From Salaquimonas sp. (GTDB lineage: Bacteria > Pseudomonadota > Alphaproteobacteria > Rhizobiales > Rhizobiaceae), in contig JAJDOK010000126.1 of NCBI GenBank assembly GCA_022340185.1, positions 1 through 43,789 on the forward strand: a DNA stretch of 43,789 bases, given 5' to 3'. Shown one piece after another: positions 33,149 through 42,365 of the stretch. The position numbers and the translations under genes were made by a program. Each line of letters starts with the position of its first letter. The first letter of the stretch is position 1. The notes under the pieces were generated by a model. That model saw only the letters and a program-made list of their open reading frames with translations, ran no database searches and was not told the DNA's origin.

Positions 33149-35389
33149 ATGCCCTATTCGACCTATCGTCCTGACCTCATGGGGTCGGCCGTGCTTGCCG
33201 GACCTGACCGGCTTGAAGCCGGTTCCATGCAGGAACTGGTGCTGACCTACACCTGCGGCGCCTTCGGCATCGACGACACGGGTTCCATCAAGATAGGTTT
33301 TCGCTTTGCGACCGATATGGGAGCGGTGCAGTTCGAAGATCCGACCGCCCCCGGCTACACGACCACCGAAGCCTCCAACGGCGCGCCATTGCAGCTCAAA
33401 TGGGAATTCAAGCGCAACATCCGCCCGTGGAGCCGTTCGCTTTATGTCGGCGTCAGTGGCGACTATCTTTCGCCCGGAGACACCGTCACCATCCGTTTCG
33501 GCGACCGCCGTGAAGGTTCGCCGGGTATCCGCATGCAGACCTATTGCGAGAGCGAATTCGAATTCCGCGTCTTCGTCGATGCTATCGCCACCTACGATTA
33601 TGTCGCCCTGCCCGAAAGCCCGAAGATCGAGATCGTGCCGGGGCCGCCAGTGCACTGGAAGGCGGTCGCGCCCACGCTTGTCAGGACCGGTGAACCCTTC
33701 TGGCTCGGCATCAAGGGCGAGGACAAATGGCGCAACCCGTCGGATCTGACCGGCAAGCGCCTCGCCATACGACCCAACCCGGCGATCATCGGACTGCCTG
33801 ACACGGTCGAGGCGGAACCGGGCAGTCGCGCCATCCGTCTGGAGGGGCTGAGCACCGAAGAGGCGGGTGAGCACGTGATCGGCCTCGACATCGATGGCAG
33901 GGCCTTTCACACCAATCCGATTCTCGCCAAGATCGACGCCCCTCTGATCCATGCCTGGGGCGATACGCACGGCCAGTCGAACGAAACGCTCGGCACCAAC
34001 ACGATCGCCGAATATTTCACCTTTGGCCGCGATCTCGCCTTCCTCGACGTGATCGGCCATCAGGGCAACGATTTCCAGATCACCGACGAATTCTGGGCAG
34101 AATTGAACGAGACGACCCGACGTTTCGACGTCGATGGCCGCTTCGTCTGCATTCCAGGCTACGAATGGTCGGCAAACACCGCCGTCGGCGGCGACCGCAA
34201 TGTGCATTACCTGGCCGAGGGCGAGAAAATCATCCGCTCCTCGCATGCCCAGGTCGAGAGCATGGCGACCGCCGGCGACGACGCCTTCACGGCGGATGAT
34301 CTCTTCGCCCGCCTCGACCCCGAACGATGCGTGGTCGCCGCCCATGTCGGCGGACGCTATGCTGATATCGTTCACGCCCACGATGCTGCGCTCGAGACCG
34401 CCGTCGAGGTGCATTCCTCCTGGGGGACCTTCGAATGGATCATCGCCGACGCATTCCGCCAGGGCTACCGCGTCGGCATCGTCGCCAATTCCGACGGCCA
34501 CAAGGGCCGGCCCGGCGCATGTTATCCCGGCGCGTCTTTTTTTGGCTCCGTTGGCGGCCTGACCTGTTTCCTGGTGTCCGAACTGAACCGCCCGGCGATC
34601 GTTCATGCCATGCGAACCCGCCGTCACTACGCAACCACCGGCGCACGCATCCATCTCGATACCTCGGCGGAATTTTCCGCGCCTGTTAAAACCTTCGATC
34701 ACGACCCGGCATCCGGTGCGCAAGCATCCGGCGAATCCAGCCGCGCGCTAATGGGCGCGATCGTGGAGAGTGAACTCGACAAGACGCACTTCATTGCCGA
34801 TATCGCCGGCACAGCGCCGATCGAGCGCATCGATCTCCATGATGGACTGGAATGCCTCGAAACCTTGCGTCCCTGGCGCCAGGACGGTCCGTCGCACAGG
34901 CTGCGCATCGTCTACGAAGGTGCCGCGGCACGCGGGCGCTCGCGCACGGTAATGTGGGACGGCAGGATCACGATCGACGGAAATGCCATCGAGCGGGCCG
35001 TTATTCTGAACAACTGGAACCTTGACCGCGGCATCCGCGAACAACGCGCCAATGGACTGTCATGGTCAGCTGTGACAACCGGCAATTACGGCGCCATCGA
35101 TCTTTGGCTGCAAAAGCCCGCTGCCGGTCATGTCCGTTTGGACACGCCTTTCTGCACGGCGGAACTGGATCTTGGTAGCTGGGACGGCGCCGAACAGCAT
35201 CTCGACTGTGGCGGCCTCGATTGCGGGATTCGCCTCTACACGCTGCCCGATGTCATGCACGAAACGGCGCTGCGTTTTTCGCGCGAGATTACGACACCTG
35301 CCGGTAAAGAGCGCCGCCTTTATCTGCGCATCCAGCAGGAGGATGGCCACCGGGCCTGGTCGAGCCCGATCTACATCATGCGCAAATAG
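33149..35389 (+). CDS. PHP-like (DUF3604-type) putative metallohydrolase
   Basis: 746 aa, no signal peptide. Residues about 1-260 look beta-rich, 265-500 form a PHP-like domain, and about 510-746 are again beta-rich. Candidate metal ligands in order: D272 and H274 (HAWGDTHGQS), H304 (VIGHQGND), E339 (GYEW), H399 (AAHVGG), E420/H422 (VEVHSSWG) and D449/H451 (NSDGHKG). The pattern suits a multinuclear phosphoesterase or amidase-like hydrolase, but no function is established that I know of. Start at the ATG 33149, with GGGGGGAG seven bases upstream. It lies 37 bases after the second aminotransferase, as last gene of the xsc operon, and convergent with the LuxR gene. Confidence 0.75.
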   Translation: MPYSTYRPDLMGSAVLAGPDRLEAGSMQELVLTYTCGAFGIDDTGSIKIGFRFATDMGAVQFEDPTAPGYTTTEASNGAPLQLKWEFKRNIRPWSRSLYVGVSGDYLSPGDTVTIRFGDRREGSPGIRMQTYCESEFEFRVFVDAIATYDYVALPESPKIEIVPGPPVHWKAVAPTLVRTGEPFWLGIKGEDKWRNPSDLTGKRLAIRPNPAIIGLPDTVEAEPGSRAIRLEGLSTEEAGEHVIGLDIDGRAFHTNPILAKIDAPLIHAWGDTHGQSNETLGTNTIAEYFTFGRDLAFLDVIGHQGNDFQITDEFWAELNETTRRFDVDGRFVCIPGYEWSANTAVGGDRNVHYLAEGEKIIRSSHAQVESMATAGDDAFTADDLFARLDPERCVVAAHVGGRYADIVHAHDAALETAVEVHSSWGTFEWIIADAFRQGYRVGIVANSDGHKGRPGACYPGASFFGSVGGLTCFLVSELNRPAIVHAMRTRRHYATTGARIHLDTSAEFSAPVKTFDHDPASGAQASGESSRALMGAIVESELDKTHFIADIAGTAPIERIDLHDGLECLETLRPWRQDGPSHRLRIVYEGAAARGRSRTVMWDGRITIDGNAIERAVILNNWNLDRGIREQRANGLSWSAVTTGNYGAIDLWLQKPAAGHVRLDTPFCTAELDLGSWDGAEQHLDCGGLDCGIRLYTLPDVMHETALRFSREITTPAGKERRLYLRIQQEDGHRAWSSPIYIMRK

Positions 35390-35402
35390 GAAAAGTTCGC
35401 GG

Positions 35403-35969
35403 TCAAACCGGCATCGAGCCGAGGCGCGACATCAGTTCCACCACATTGGCCGCGCCGAATTTCGCCAGCAGCCTCGCCCTGTAGGTCTCCACCGTACGGG
35501 GTGAAATGTCGAGAATCCGCGCAATCTCCTTGGAGGTGCATCCGTCGATCAGATGCAGCACGATCTGGCGTTCGCGTGTCGAAAGTTCCGTGATCGGCCG
35601 CGTATCGGACAAATCGGCGAAACTCCACACCGCATGCGCCAGAGGATCGCCTTGCGTCGTCAGCGTGCGCCCGCGTACCCGGCACCAGAACAGGGTGCCG
35701 TTGGCGCGCGCCATCACCCTTTCGTCCGAGTAGCGCCCCGTCTCGCGCAAGGGTTTGACGCCGACATCGCGAATGCGCACGAATTCCTCGAAGGACGGAT
35801 AGAGGATGGCGAAACTCTGGTCGATCAGTGAATCGCGGTCGAATCCGAACATTTCGGCAAAAGCGGGATTGCAGGCACGGATGATCCGGTTTTCCGTCAT
35901 GACGATGCCAACTGGCGCCATTTCATAGGCCAAATGGTCCAGTTCCCGGTATTTTTGCGACTTTTTCAT
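35403..35969 (-). CDS. PAS-LuxR transcriptional regulator
   Basis: 188 aa from the ATG at 35969 (MKKSQKYRELDHLAYEMAPVG). Residues about 10-125 form a PAS domain (VGIVMTENRIIRACNPAFAEMFG). A C-terminal LuxR/FixJ helix-turn-helix follows (about 128-188: LSTRERQIVLHLIDGCTSKE, then IARILDISPRTVETYRARL). The longer frame to 36047 reads unlike protein. There is no receiver domain, so the PAS presumably senses a ligand directly. Divergent from the acyl-CoA ligase operon across 118 bases containing an inverted repeat; most likely it regulates that operon. Confidence 0.87.
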   Translation of the reverse strand: MKKSQKYRELDHLAYEMAPVGIVMTENRIIRACNPAFAEMFGFDRDSLIDQSFAILYPSFEEFVRIRDVGVKPLRETGRYSDERVMARANGTLFWCRVRGRTLTTQGDPLAHAVWSFADLSDTRPITELSTRERQIVLHLIDGCTSKEIARILDISPRTVETYRARLLAKFGAANVVELMSRLGSMPV

Positions 35970-36012
35970 GCGTATTTCTACGATATTGCACCGCACAGCC
36001 GATGCGCGAATA

Positions 36013-36031
36013 GTAAGCTGCGCAAGCCTAC
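36013..36031. promoter_or_regulatory. Candidate operator between PAS-LuxR and ligase genes
   Basis: GTAAGCT (36013-36019), a GCGCA spacer, then AGCCTAC (36025-36031): an imperfect 7-5-7 dyad with one mismatch, about 57 bases before the ligase start and 44 before the regulator start. The size and symmetry suit a LuxR-type dimer. Promoter hexamers are not clear. Confidence 0.45.
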
Positions 36032-36087
36032 AGCAAAGCCACCACACGCGGAAGCTTTACCGGGCGTGCATTGGGAGGATCACTGGC

Positions 36088-37629
36088 ATGAACCTGGCCG
36101 AATGGCTGGTCAGAAGCGCGAAGCTTTGTCCTGACGCACCCGCGCTGGTGCTGGGGGACAGGGTAAAGGCCGATTATCGCGCCTTTGCTCAAGCCGCATC
36201 GAGCCTCGGCGCCGCGCTTGCCGGCAGCCACAATGTGCGGCCGGGTGACCGGATAGCGATCTTCGCCGGGAACTCAACCGAATATCTGATCGCCATGTAC
36301 GGCGCATGGTTCGCGGGCGCTGCAATCGTTCCGGTCAATGCCAAACTGCATGCCAGGGAAGCCGCCTGGATCGTCGAAAACGCCGGGGCCAAGCTCGCTT
36401 TTGTCAGCCGCGACCTCGGCAACGATTTCGCCCCCGTTGCGCCCGAGTGCTGCAAGGCGATCGTCGATCTGCAGTCGGCGAAATTCGAAGCCCTGGCGGG
36501 CGGCGAGGAACGATCGCATCCGGTTCCTCGGACCCGGGTCGACATGGCCTGGCTGTTCTACACCTCCGGCACCACCGGCAGGCCCAAGGGCGTGACGATC
36601 AGTCATGGCAATCTGCACGCCATGGCATTCTCCTACTTCGTCGACGTCGACCCCGTTACCAGCGCCGATGTCGCGCTTTATGCCGCACCGATGAGCCATG
36701 GCGCCGGCCTCTATTCGATCCAGCATGTGCTGAAGGCAGCGCGCCACGCGGTGCCGGAATCCGGCGGTTTCGATCCGGTCGAAATACTGGAAAGCGCCAA
36801 ACGGCTTCAAAACGTCCACATGTTCGCCGCGCCGACCATGGTGCGCCGCCTTGTCGATGCGGCCAAGGCGGCCGGCGAAACCGGTGAAGGCATCCGTACC
36901 ATCGTCTATGGTGGCGGACCGATGTATGCCGCTGACATCATCGAGGCGGTCGATGTGATGGGCCCGCGCTTCTGCCAGATCTACGGTCAGGGTGAGAGCC
37001 CGATGACGATCACCGCCCTTCCCCGTCATCTCGTCGCCGACCGCAACCATCCGCGCTGGCGCGAACGGCTTGCCTCCGTCGGCACCGCCCAGTCCTGCGT
37101 CGAGGTGGCTGTCGTCGACGAGGATGGCCGAATGCTTCCAGCAGGCGAAACCGGTGAGATCATCGTACGCGGTGCACCTGTGATGGCCGGCTACTGGGCC
37201 AATCCGGAGGCCACGGCGAACACGCTGAAGGATGGCTGGTTGTGGACCGGCGACATGGGGGCGCTCGACGAGGACGGCTTCCTCACGCTCAGGGACCGTT
37301 CCAGGGATGTTATCATCTCTGGTGGCACCAACATCTATCCACGTGAGGTCGAGGAAGCATTGCTGACCCATGCTGGCGTCCACGAGGTCTCCGTCATCGG
37401 CGAGCCCGATCCGGAATGGGGCGAGAATGTCGTCGCCTTCGTGGTCGCCAATCCCGGCCATGACGTTTCGCCAGAAACGCTCGACCGCCACTGCCTTGAG
37501 ACCATCGCCCGTTTCAAGCGCCCGAAATCCTACCGTTTCGTCGACGCCCTGCCCAAGAACAATTACGGCAAGGTGCTCAAGACGGAACTGCGCGCCGCGT
37601 TCAAGAAAGAGGAGGCCGAAAAGGCATGA
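36088..37629 (+). CDS. AMP-forming acyl-CoA synthetase/ligase
   Basis: 513 aa, ANL superfamily. P-loop TSGTTGRPKG (159-168), YGQGE in the A5 region, the WTGDMGALDEDG hinge-region motif, and the C-terminal catalytic lysine in PKNNYGKVLK. It activates a carboxylic acid to its CoA thioester via an acyl-adenylate; substrate class not determined. The ATG at 36088 has GGGAGG upstream. The stop overlaps the SDR start (ATGA, 37626-37629). First gene of a ligase-SDR-ABC transporter-hydrolase operon, so its substrate is probably made available by that transporter. Confidence 0.9.
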   Translation: MNLAEWLVRSAKLCPDAPALVLGDRVKADYRAFAQAASSLGAALAGSHNVRPGDRIAIFAGNSTEYLIAMYGAWFAGAAIVPVNAKLHAREAAWIVENAGAKLAFVSRDLGNDFAPVAPECCKAIVDLQSAKFEALAGGEERSHPVPRTRVDMAWLFYTSGTTGRPKGVTISHGNLHAMAFSYFVDVDPVTSADVALYAAPMSHGAGLYSIQHVLKAARHAVPESGGFDPVEILESAKRLQNVHMFAAPTMVRRLVDAAKAAGETGEGIRTIVYGGGPMYAADIIEAVDVMGPRFCQIYGQGESPMTITALPRHLVADRNHPRWRERLASVGTAQSCVEVAVVDEDGRMLPAGETGEIIVRGAPVMAGYWANPEATANTLKDGWLWTGDMGALDEDGFLTLRDRSRDVIISGGTNIYPREVEEALLTHAGVHEVSVIGEPDPEWGENVVAFVVANPGHDVSPETLDRHCLETIARFKRPKSYRFVDALPKNNYGKVLKTELRAAFKKEEAEKA

Positions 37630-38438
37630 GTGCCGATAGAAACCCTCGTCTTCAGGGAAAGGTGGCGCTCGTCACCGGCTGCGGCTCGGCCGGTCCCGGC
37701 TGGGGCAATGGCAAGGCCATCGCCGCACTGTTCGCCCGCGAAGGCGCAAAGGTCATGGGCTGCGATATCCGTCTTGAGGCCGCCGAGGAAACGCGCGACA
37801 TCATCCGTGGCGAGGGTGGCACCTGCGAGGTGATGGCCGTCGATGTATCGCTGGCGAGCGAGGTCGAAGCCTTCGTCGAGCAGGCGGTCTCGTCTTTCGG
37901 CGGGGTTGATATCCTGGTCAACAATGTCGGCACGGTCGCCGTCGGCGGACCGGTGGAATACCCGGAAGAGAAGTGGCGCCGCGACCTCGACGTCAACGTC
38001 ACCTCGATGTTCCTGACGGCGAAATACGCCCTGCCCCACATGGAGAAGGCCGGCGGCGGCGCGGTCGTCAATATCGGTTCGATCGCTGGTATCCGCTATA
38101 CCGGCGTGCCCTACATCTCCTACTACACGACCAAGGCTGCGGTGATCGGCTTCTCACGTGGCCTCGCGCTCGAATATGCCGGCCGCAACATCCGCTCCAA
38201 CGTCATCATGCCCGGGCTGATGAACACCCCGATGATCGTCGAGCCGTTGAAGGGCGTCTATGGCGACGGCGACATCGACAAGATGATCGAGAAACGCAAT
38301 GCCCAGTGCCCGACCGGCGCCATGGGCGATGCCTGGGACGTCGCCGAGGCCGCGCTCTATCTGGCTTCCGACGCGGCGAAATACGTCACGGCGACCGAAC
38401 TGGTCGTCGATGGCGGCATAACGGCGAAGTTCGCGTAA
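37626..38438 (+). CDS. Short-chain dehydrogenase/reductase
   Basis: 270 aa, Rossmann fold. The glycine motif is enlarged (TGCGSAGPGWGNGKA instead of TGxxxGxG), a variant seen in some FabG-like SDRs. VNNVG follows, then the catalytic Ser in NIGSIAG and Tyr/Lys in SYYTTKAA. The cofactor strand ends in CDIR, which leans to NAD. Translationally coupled to the CoA ligase. It may oxidise or reduce a hydroxyl/keto group of the acyl-CoA; the substrate is unknown. Confidence 0.92.
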   Translation: MSADRNPRLQGKVALVTGCGSAGPGWGNGKAIAALFAREGAKVMGCDIRLEAAEETRDIIRGEGGTCEVMAVDVSLASEVEAFVEQAVSSFGGVDILVNNVGTVAVGGPVEYPEEKWRRDLDVNVTSMFLTAKYALPHMEKAGGGAVVNIGSIAGIRYTGVPYISYYTTKAAVIGFSRGLALEYAGRNIRSNVIMPGLMNTPMIVEPLKGVYGDGDIDKMIEKRNAQCPTGAMGDAWDVAEAALYLASDAAKYVTATELVVDGGITAKFA

Positions 38439-38505
38439 GGCTTCACATCGGCCTCGCACGAACGAAATTTGGTATGAAGCAAGCTTCTAAGAAGGAGGAG
38501 AACGA

Positions 38506-39708
38506 ATGAAACGACTTCTTTCAACATTGGCGATGGCCGGCATGATTGCCGGCGCCGCCATGCTGCCTGCCGCCGCGCAGGACAGCGTCAAGATCGCCAT
38601 CGTGCATGGCACGTCCGGCTCACCCTTCGAGGTCTATTCCAAGCAGACCTCGACCGGCTTCAACATGGGGCTGGAATACGCCACCAACGGCACCATGATG
38701 GTCAAGGGCAAGAAGATCGAGGTGATCGAAAAGGACACCCAGTTCAAGCCCGACGTTGCCCGTTCGGTGCTGGCCGAGGCCTATGGCGATGACGGCGCGC
38801 TGCTCGCCGTTGGCGGCACGTCTTCCGGCGTCACCACGGCAATGCTGCCGGTGGCAGAGGAATACGAGAAGATCCTGTTGGTCGAGCCGGCCGTCGCCGA
38901 CTCGCTAACGGGGCCCGATTCCAACCGCTACGTCTTCAAGACCTCGCGCAATTCCTCGATGGACATGCAGGCCCAGGCGCTGGCACTGAAGCCCGGCCCC
39001 GATCTGCACGTCGCCACGCTGGCCCAGGACTATGCCTTCGGCAAGGATGGCATCGCGGCATTGAAGAAGGCGCTCGAAGGCACAGGCGCCACCGTCGAGG
39101 CTGAAGAATATGTACCGCAGAAGACCACCGATTTCACCGCCACGATCGAACGCCTTTTCGATGCGCTGAAAGACAAGGACGGGCGCAAGGTCATCGTCGT
39201 CTATGTCGCCGGCATCGACGCCTTGACCCCGCTGACCGCCGCAGACCCCGGCCGCTATGGTATCGAGATCTCGACGGGCGGCAACATCCTGGCGGCCTTG
39301 CCGGCCTACAAGAAGGTGCCCGGCATGGAAGGCGCGATCTATTACTACTATGAGTCCCCGAAAAACGAGATCAACGACTGGCTGGTCAAGGAACACGAGA
39401 AGCGCTTCAACGCGCCACCGGACTTCTTTACCGCCGGCGGCATGGCCGCGGCGCTCGCCGTCGTCAAGGCGCTGGAGACCGCCGACAACTGGGATACCGA
39501 GACGCTGATCAAGACCATGGAAGGCATGACATGGGATACGCCGAAGGGTCCGATGACCTTCCGGCCGGAGGATCACCAAGCGTTGCAGGACATGTACCAC
39601 TTCAAGATCAAGGTGGACGACAATGTCAAATGGGCGATCCCCGAACTCGTTCGCGTCATCAAGGCCGACGAGATGGACATTCCGGTCGGCCGCAACAACC
39701 AGGAATAG
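38506..39708 (+). CDS. Branched-chain amino acid-type ABC substrate-binding protein
   Basis: 400 aa. Signal peptide (MKRLLSTLAMAGMIAGAAML, cleavage near PAAAQ), then the two-lobed LivK/Leu-Ile-Val-binding fold (VKIAIVHGTSGSPFEVYSKQ; AQDYAFGKDGIAALKKALEG; GTSSGVTTA). An unusually strong ribosome site, AAGGAGGAG at 38492-38500, precedes the ATG, in keeping with high demand for binding protein. Family members bind many acids, amides and aromatics besides amino acids. It is 67 bases after the SDR and followed by two hairpins before the ATPase. Confidence 0.92.
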   Translation: MKRLLSTLAMAGMIAGAAMLPAAAQDSVKIAIVHGTSGSPFEVYSKQTSTGFNMGLEYATNGTMMVKGKKIEVIEKDTQFKPDVARSVLAEAYGDDGALLAVGGTSSGVTTAMLPVAEEYEKILLVEPAVADSLTGPDSNRYVFKTSRNSSMDMQAQALALKPGPDLHVATLAQDYAFGKDGIAALKKALEGTGATVEAEEYVPQKTTDFTATIERLFDALKDKDGRKVIVVYVAGIDALTPLTAADPGRYGIEISTGGNILAALPAYKKVPGMEGAIYYYYESPKNEINDWLVKEHEKRFNAPPDFFTAGGMAAALAVVKALETADNWDTETLIKTMEGMTWDTPKGPMTFRPEDHQALQDMYHFKIKVDDNVKWAIPELVRVIKADEMDIPVGRNNQE

Positions 39709-39720
39709 TGCGTTTCAGCA

Positions 39721-39790
39721 TCCGGGCAGGTTCGCCCGGATGCCCTCCCCGCCTCTCCTCTCGTCCGGTTTCAGCCGGACCGGGGAGAGG
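39721..39790 (+). terminator. Twin hairpins after the binding-protein gene
   Basis: First: TCCGGGC (39721-39727) and GCCCGGA (39734-39740), a perfect 7-bp stem with a 6-base loop. Second: CCTCTCC (39752-39758) with GGAGAGG (39784-39790) enclosing GTCCGG-TTTCAG-CCGGAC (39763-39780). No T-run follows. The second resembles a dispersed rhizobial intergenic palindrome. A likely role is to stabilise the upstream binding-protein message or to attenuate read-through into the transporter genes. Confidence 0.6.
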
Positions 39791-39842
39791 ATGGGAAGGC
39801 AATCACTTCGACAGCATTCGCGCAAGCAAGGGCCCGGCCGGC

Positions 39843-40616
39843 ATGACCGAACCTTCACTTGAAACCCGCAATCTGACGATCCGTTTTGGCGGCCATACGG
39901 CTGTCGACGACGTCTCCTGCGCCTTCAGGCCTGGCGAACTGACCGTCATCGTCGGACCGAACGGTGCCGGCAAGACCACCTATTTCAATCTCATGTCGGG
40001 CCAGTTGAAGCCTTCGGCCGGCACCATCTTCAAGGCCGGACACGACATCACCGGGCTGTCGCCTTCCGCCAGGGCCAAGGCCGGCATGGGCCGCGCCTTC
40101 CAGCTCACCAATCTGTTTCCGAGACTCTCGGTGCTAGAAAATGTCCGCCTCGCTGTTCAGGCGCGTCATGGCATCGGTCCGAGACTGTTCCGCAAGGTCG
40201 GGAGTTTCGCCTCTCTTGCCGAGACAGCGATGCAACATCTGGAGGCCACCCATCTGACGGCGGTTGCCCACTTTCCCGCAGCCGCGCTGCCGCATGGCGA
40301 CCAGAGAAAACTGGAAGTGGCGCTGCTGCTCGCCATGGAGCCCGATATCTTCATGTTCGACGAGCCGACCGCCGGCATGAGCGTCGACGAAGCCCCCGTC
40401 ATTCTCGAACTGGTCGAGAAGATCAAGCATGACACGTCGAAGACCATCCTGCTGGTCGAACACAAGATGGATGTCGTGCGCGCGCTCGCCGACCGCATCA
40501 TCGTGCTCAACAATGGCGCGCTGGTCGCCGACGGCGCACCCGAAGAGGTCATGTCACTGCCAATCGTGCGCGAAATCTATCTCGGCATTCCCGCCGACGC
40601 GGAGGACGCCGCATGA
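39843..40616 (+). CDS. LivG-type ABC transporter ATPase
   Basis: 257 aa. Walker A GPNGAGKTT, Q-loop FQLTNLFP, Walker B IFMFDEPTAGMS, and H-loop LLVEHKMD. The signature is degenerate (LPHGDQRKLEVA rather than LSYGQQR), as is common in LivG. The ATG at 39843 follows a weak AAGGG. It pairs with the LivF-type ATPase, whose start overlaps its stop. Confidence 0.93.
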   Translation: MTEPSLETRNLTIRFGGHTAVDDVSCAFRPGELTVIVGPNGAGKTTYFNLMSGQLKPSAGTIFKAGHDITGLSPSARAKAGMGRAFQLTNLFPRLSVLENVRLAVQARHGIGPRLFRKVGSFASLAETAMQHLEATHLTAVAHFPAAALPHGDQRKLEVALLLAMEPDIFMFDEPTAGMSVDEAPVILELVEKIKHDTSKTILLVEHKMDVVRALADRIIVLNNGALVADGAPEEVMSLPIVREIYLGIPADAEDAA

Positions 40617-41335
40617 GCGAGCACATCCTGCGCCTTGACGACATCCATACCGATATCGGCCAGTACCACGTCCTGCACGGCATCTCGCTCGAAGTACCGG
40701 AGGGCGGCGTCTATGTCTTGCTCGGGCGCAATGGCGCCGGCAAGACGACGACGCTTCGAACCATCATGGGGCTGTGGCGGGCGAGACAGGGCGCCATCGT
40801 CTTCCGCCATCACGACATCACGGCGCTGCACACCTCCGACATCGCAAGGCTCGGCATCGCCTATGTACCGGAGAACATGGGCATTTTCGGCGGTTTGACC
40901 GTCGAGGAGAACATGCGGCTTGCCTCCGCCGCCGGCGGCTTCGACGACAACCGCCTGCAGCGCATCTTCGCGCTGTTCCCGGCGATGGAGAAATTCTGGG
41001 CTACGCCTGCCCGTTCGTTGTCGGGCGGACAGAAACAGATGCTGGCGATCTCGCGCGCCATCATCGAGCCGCGCGAACTGATCCTGATCGACGAGCCGAC
41101 CAAGGGGCTGGCGCCGGCCATCATCCGCGCCATGATCGACGCCTTCAGGGAAATTGCCGCCGAGACCACCATCCTGCTGGTCGAGCAGAATTTCCTGTTC
41201 GCCTCCTCGCTAGGCGCCAATGTCTCGGTGATCGACGACGGCCGCATCGCCCATTCCGGCACCATGCCCGACCTTGTCGCCGATAACGAACTCCAGACCA
41301 GGCTGCTCAGCCTGTCGCTGGACGCGCATCAATAG
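40613..41335 (+). CDS. LivF-type ABC transporter ATPase
   Basis: 240 aa. Walker A GRNGAGKTTTLRTIMG, signature LSGGQKQMLAISRAI, Walker B LILIDEPTKGLAPA, and YVPENMGIFGGLTVEEN typical of LivF. Four-base ATGA overlap with the LivG-type gene; 12 bases to the permease gene. Confidence 0.94.
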   Translation: MSEHILRLDDIHTDIGQYHVLHGISLEVPEGGVYVLLGRNGAGKTTTLRTIMGLWRARQGAIVFRHHDITALHTSDIARLGIAYVPENMGIFGGLTVEENMRLASAAGGFDDNRLQRIFALFPAMEKFWATPARSLSGGQKQMLAISRAIIEPRELILIDEPTKGLAPAIIRAMIDAFREIAAETTILLVEQNFLFASSLGANVSVIDDGRIAHSGTMPDLVADNELQTRLLSLSLDAHQ

Positions 41336-41347
41336 GGAGAGGCTGTC

Positions 41348-42355
41348 ATGCCCTCGGGTCCGAACATATCCACAAGCCTCTTCGACCGTATCGGCGGCGT
41401 CAACGCCCTGCCGGTCCTGCTGATGATCGTCGCCCTGCCGCTCGTCGGCTCGTTGTCGTCCTGGGCGACGCTGACGTTCGCCGGCCTCGCCATGGGCATG
41501 ATGATCTTCCTGATGGCGTCGGGGCTGAGTCTCGTCTTCGGCCTGATGGACGTCCTCAATTTCGGCCATTCCGCCTTCATCACCTTCGGCGCCTTCATTG
41601 CCGCTACGGTGCTGCTTGCGCTCGGCGCCTGGGTCGAGGCCGATTCGCTGACGCTGAACTTCCTTGCTCTGTTTGCCGCAATCGGCGCGGCCTCGCTGTT
41701 CGGCCTTGTCGCCGGCTGGTTTTTCGAACGCGTGATTGTGCGCCCGGTCTACCGCGACCATCTGCGCCAGATCCTGATCACCATCGGAGCGCTGATCATC
41801 GCAGAACAGCTGATCCTGGCGATCTGGGGCGGCGCACCCATCGCCGTGCCGCGCCCCGCGCTGCTCAACGGCTCGATCATCATCGGCGATGTCGCCATCG
41901 AGATCTATCGCATCTTCGCCTTTTTCCTCGGCCTTGCCGTCTTCCTCGCGCTCTATCTCGTGCTCAACCGCACCCGCATCGGCCTGCTGATCCGCGCCGG
42001 TGTCGAGAACCGCGAAATGGTCGAAGCGCTCGGCTTCCGCATCGAGCGTATCTTCATCGCCGTCTTCATGGTCGGTTCCGCCCTCGCCGCCATGGGTGGC
42101 GCCATGTGGGCCGGCTACCAGGGCTTGATATCGGGCACGCTCGGCGGCGAACTGCTGGTGCTCGTCTTCATCGTCGTCATCATTGGCGGGCTAGGCTCGA
42201 TCGAGGGTTCGCTGCTCGGTGCGCTGATGGTCGGCCTGATGGGCAATTACATCGCCTTCATCTTTCCCAAGCTGGCACTGGCCTCCAACATGCTGCTGAT
42301 GCTGGTCATCCTGCTGTGGCGGCCCTGGGGCCTGAAGCCCGCGGTCGGCGGATGA
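41348..42355 (+). CDS. LivH-type ABC transporter permease
   Basis: 335 aa with eight or nine hydrophobic helices. The LivH signature GLSLVFGLMDVLNFGHSAF is present, and the cytoplasmic coupling loop includes RAGVENREMVEALGFRIERI. GGGAGAGG precedes the ATG at 41348. Forms the inner-membrane channel with the LivM-type protein. Confidence 0.94.
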   Translation: MPSGPNISTSLFDRIGGVNALPVLLMIVALPLVGSLSSWATLTFAGLAMGMMIFLMASGLSLVFGLMDVLNFGHSAFITFGAFIAATVLLALGAWVEADSLTLNFLALFAAIGAASLFGLVAGWFFERVIVRPVYRDHLRQILITIGALIIAEQLILAIWGGAPIAVPRPALLNGSIIIGDVAIEIYRIFAFFLGLAVFLALYLVLNRTRIGLLIRAGVENREMVEALGFRIERIFIAVFMVGSALAAMGGAMWAGYQGLISGTLGGELLVLVFIVVIIGGLGSIEGSLLGALMVGLMGNYIAFIFPKLALASNMLLMLVILLWRPWGLKPAVGG

Positions 42356-42365
42356 GGTCGTGACC

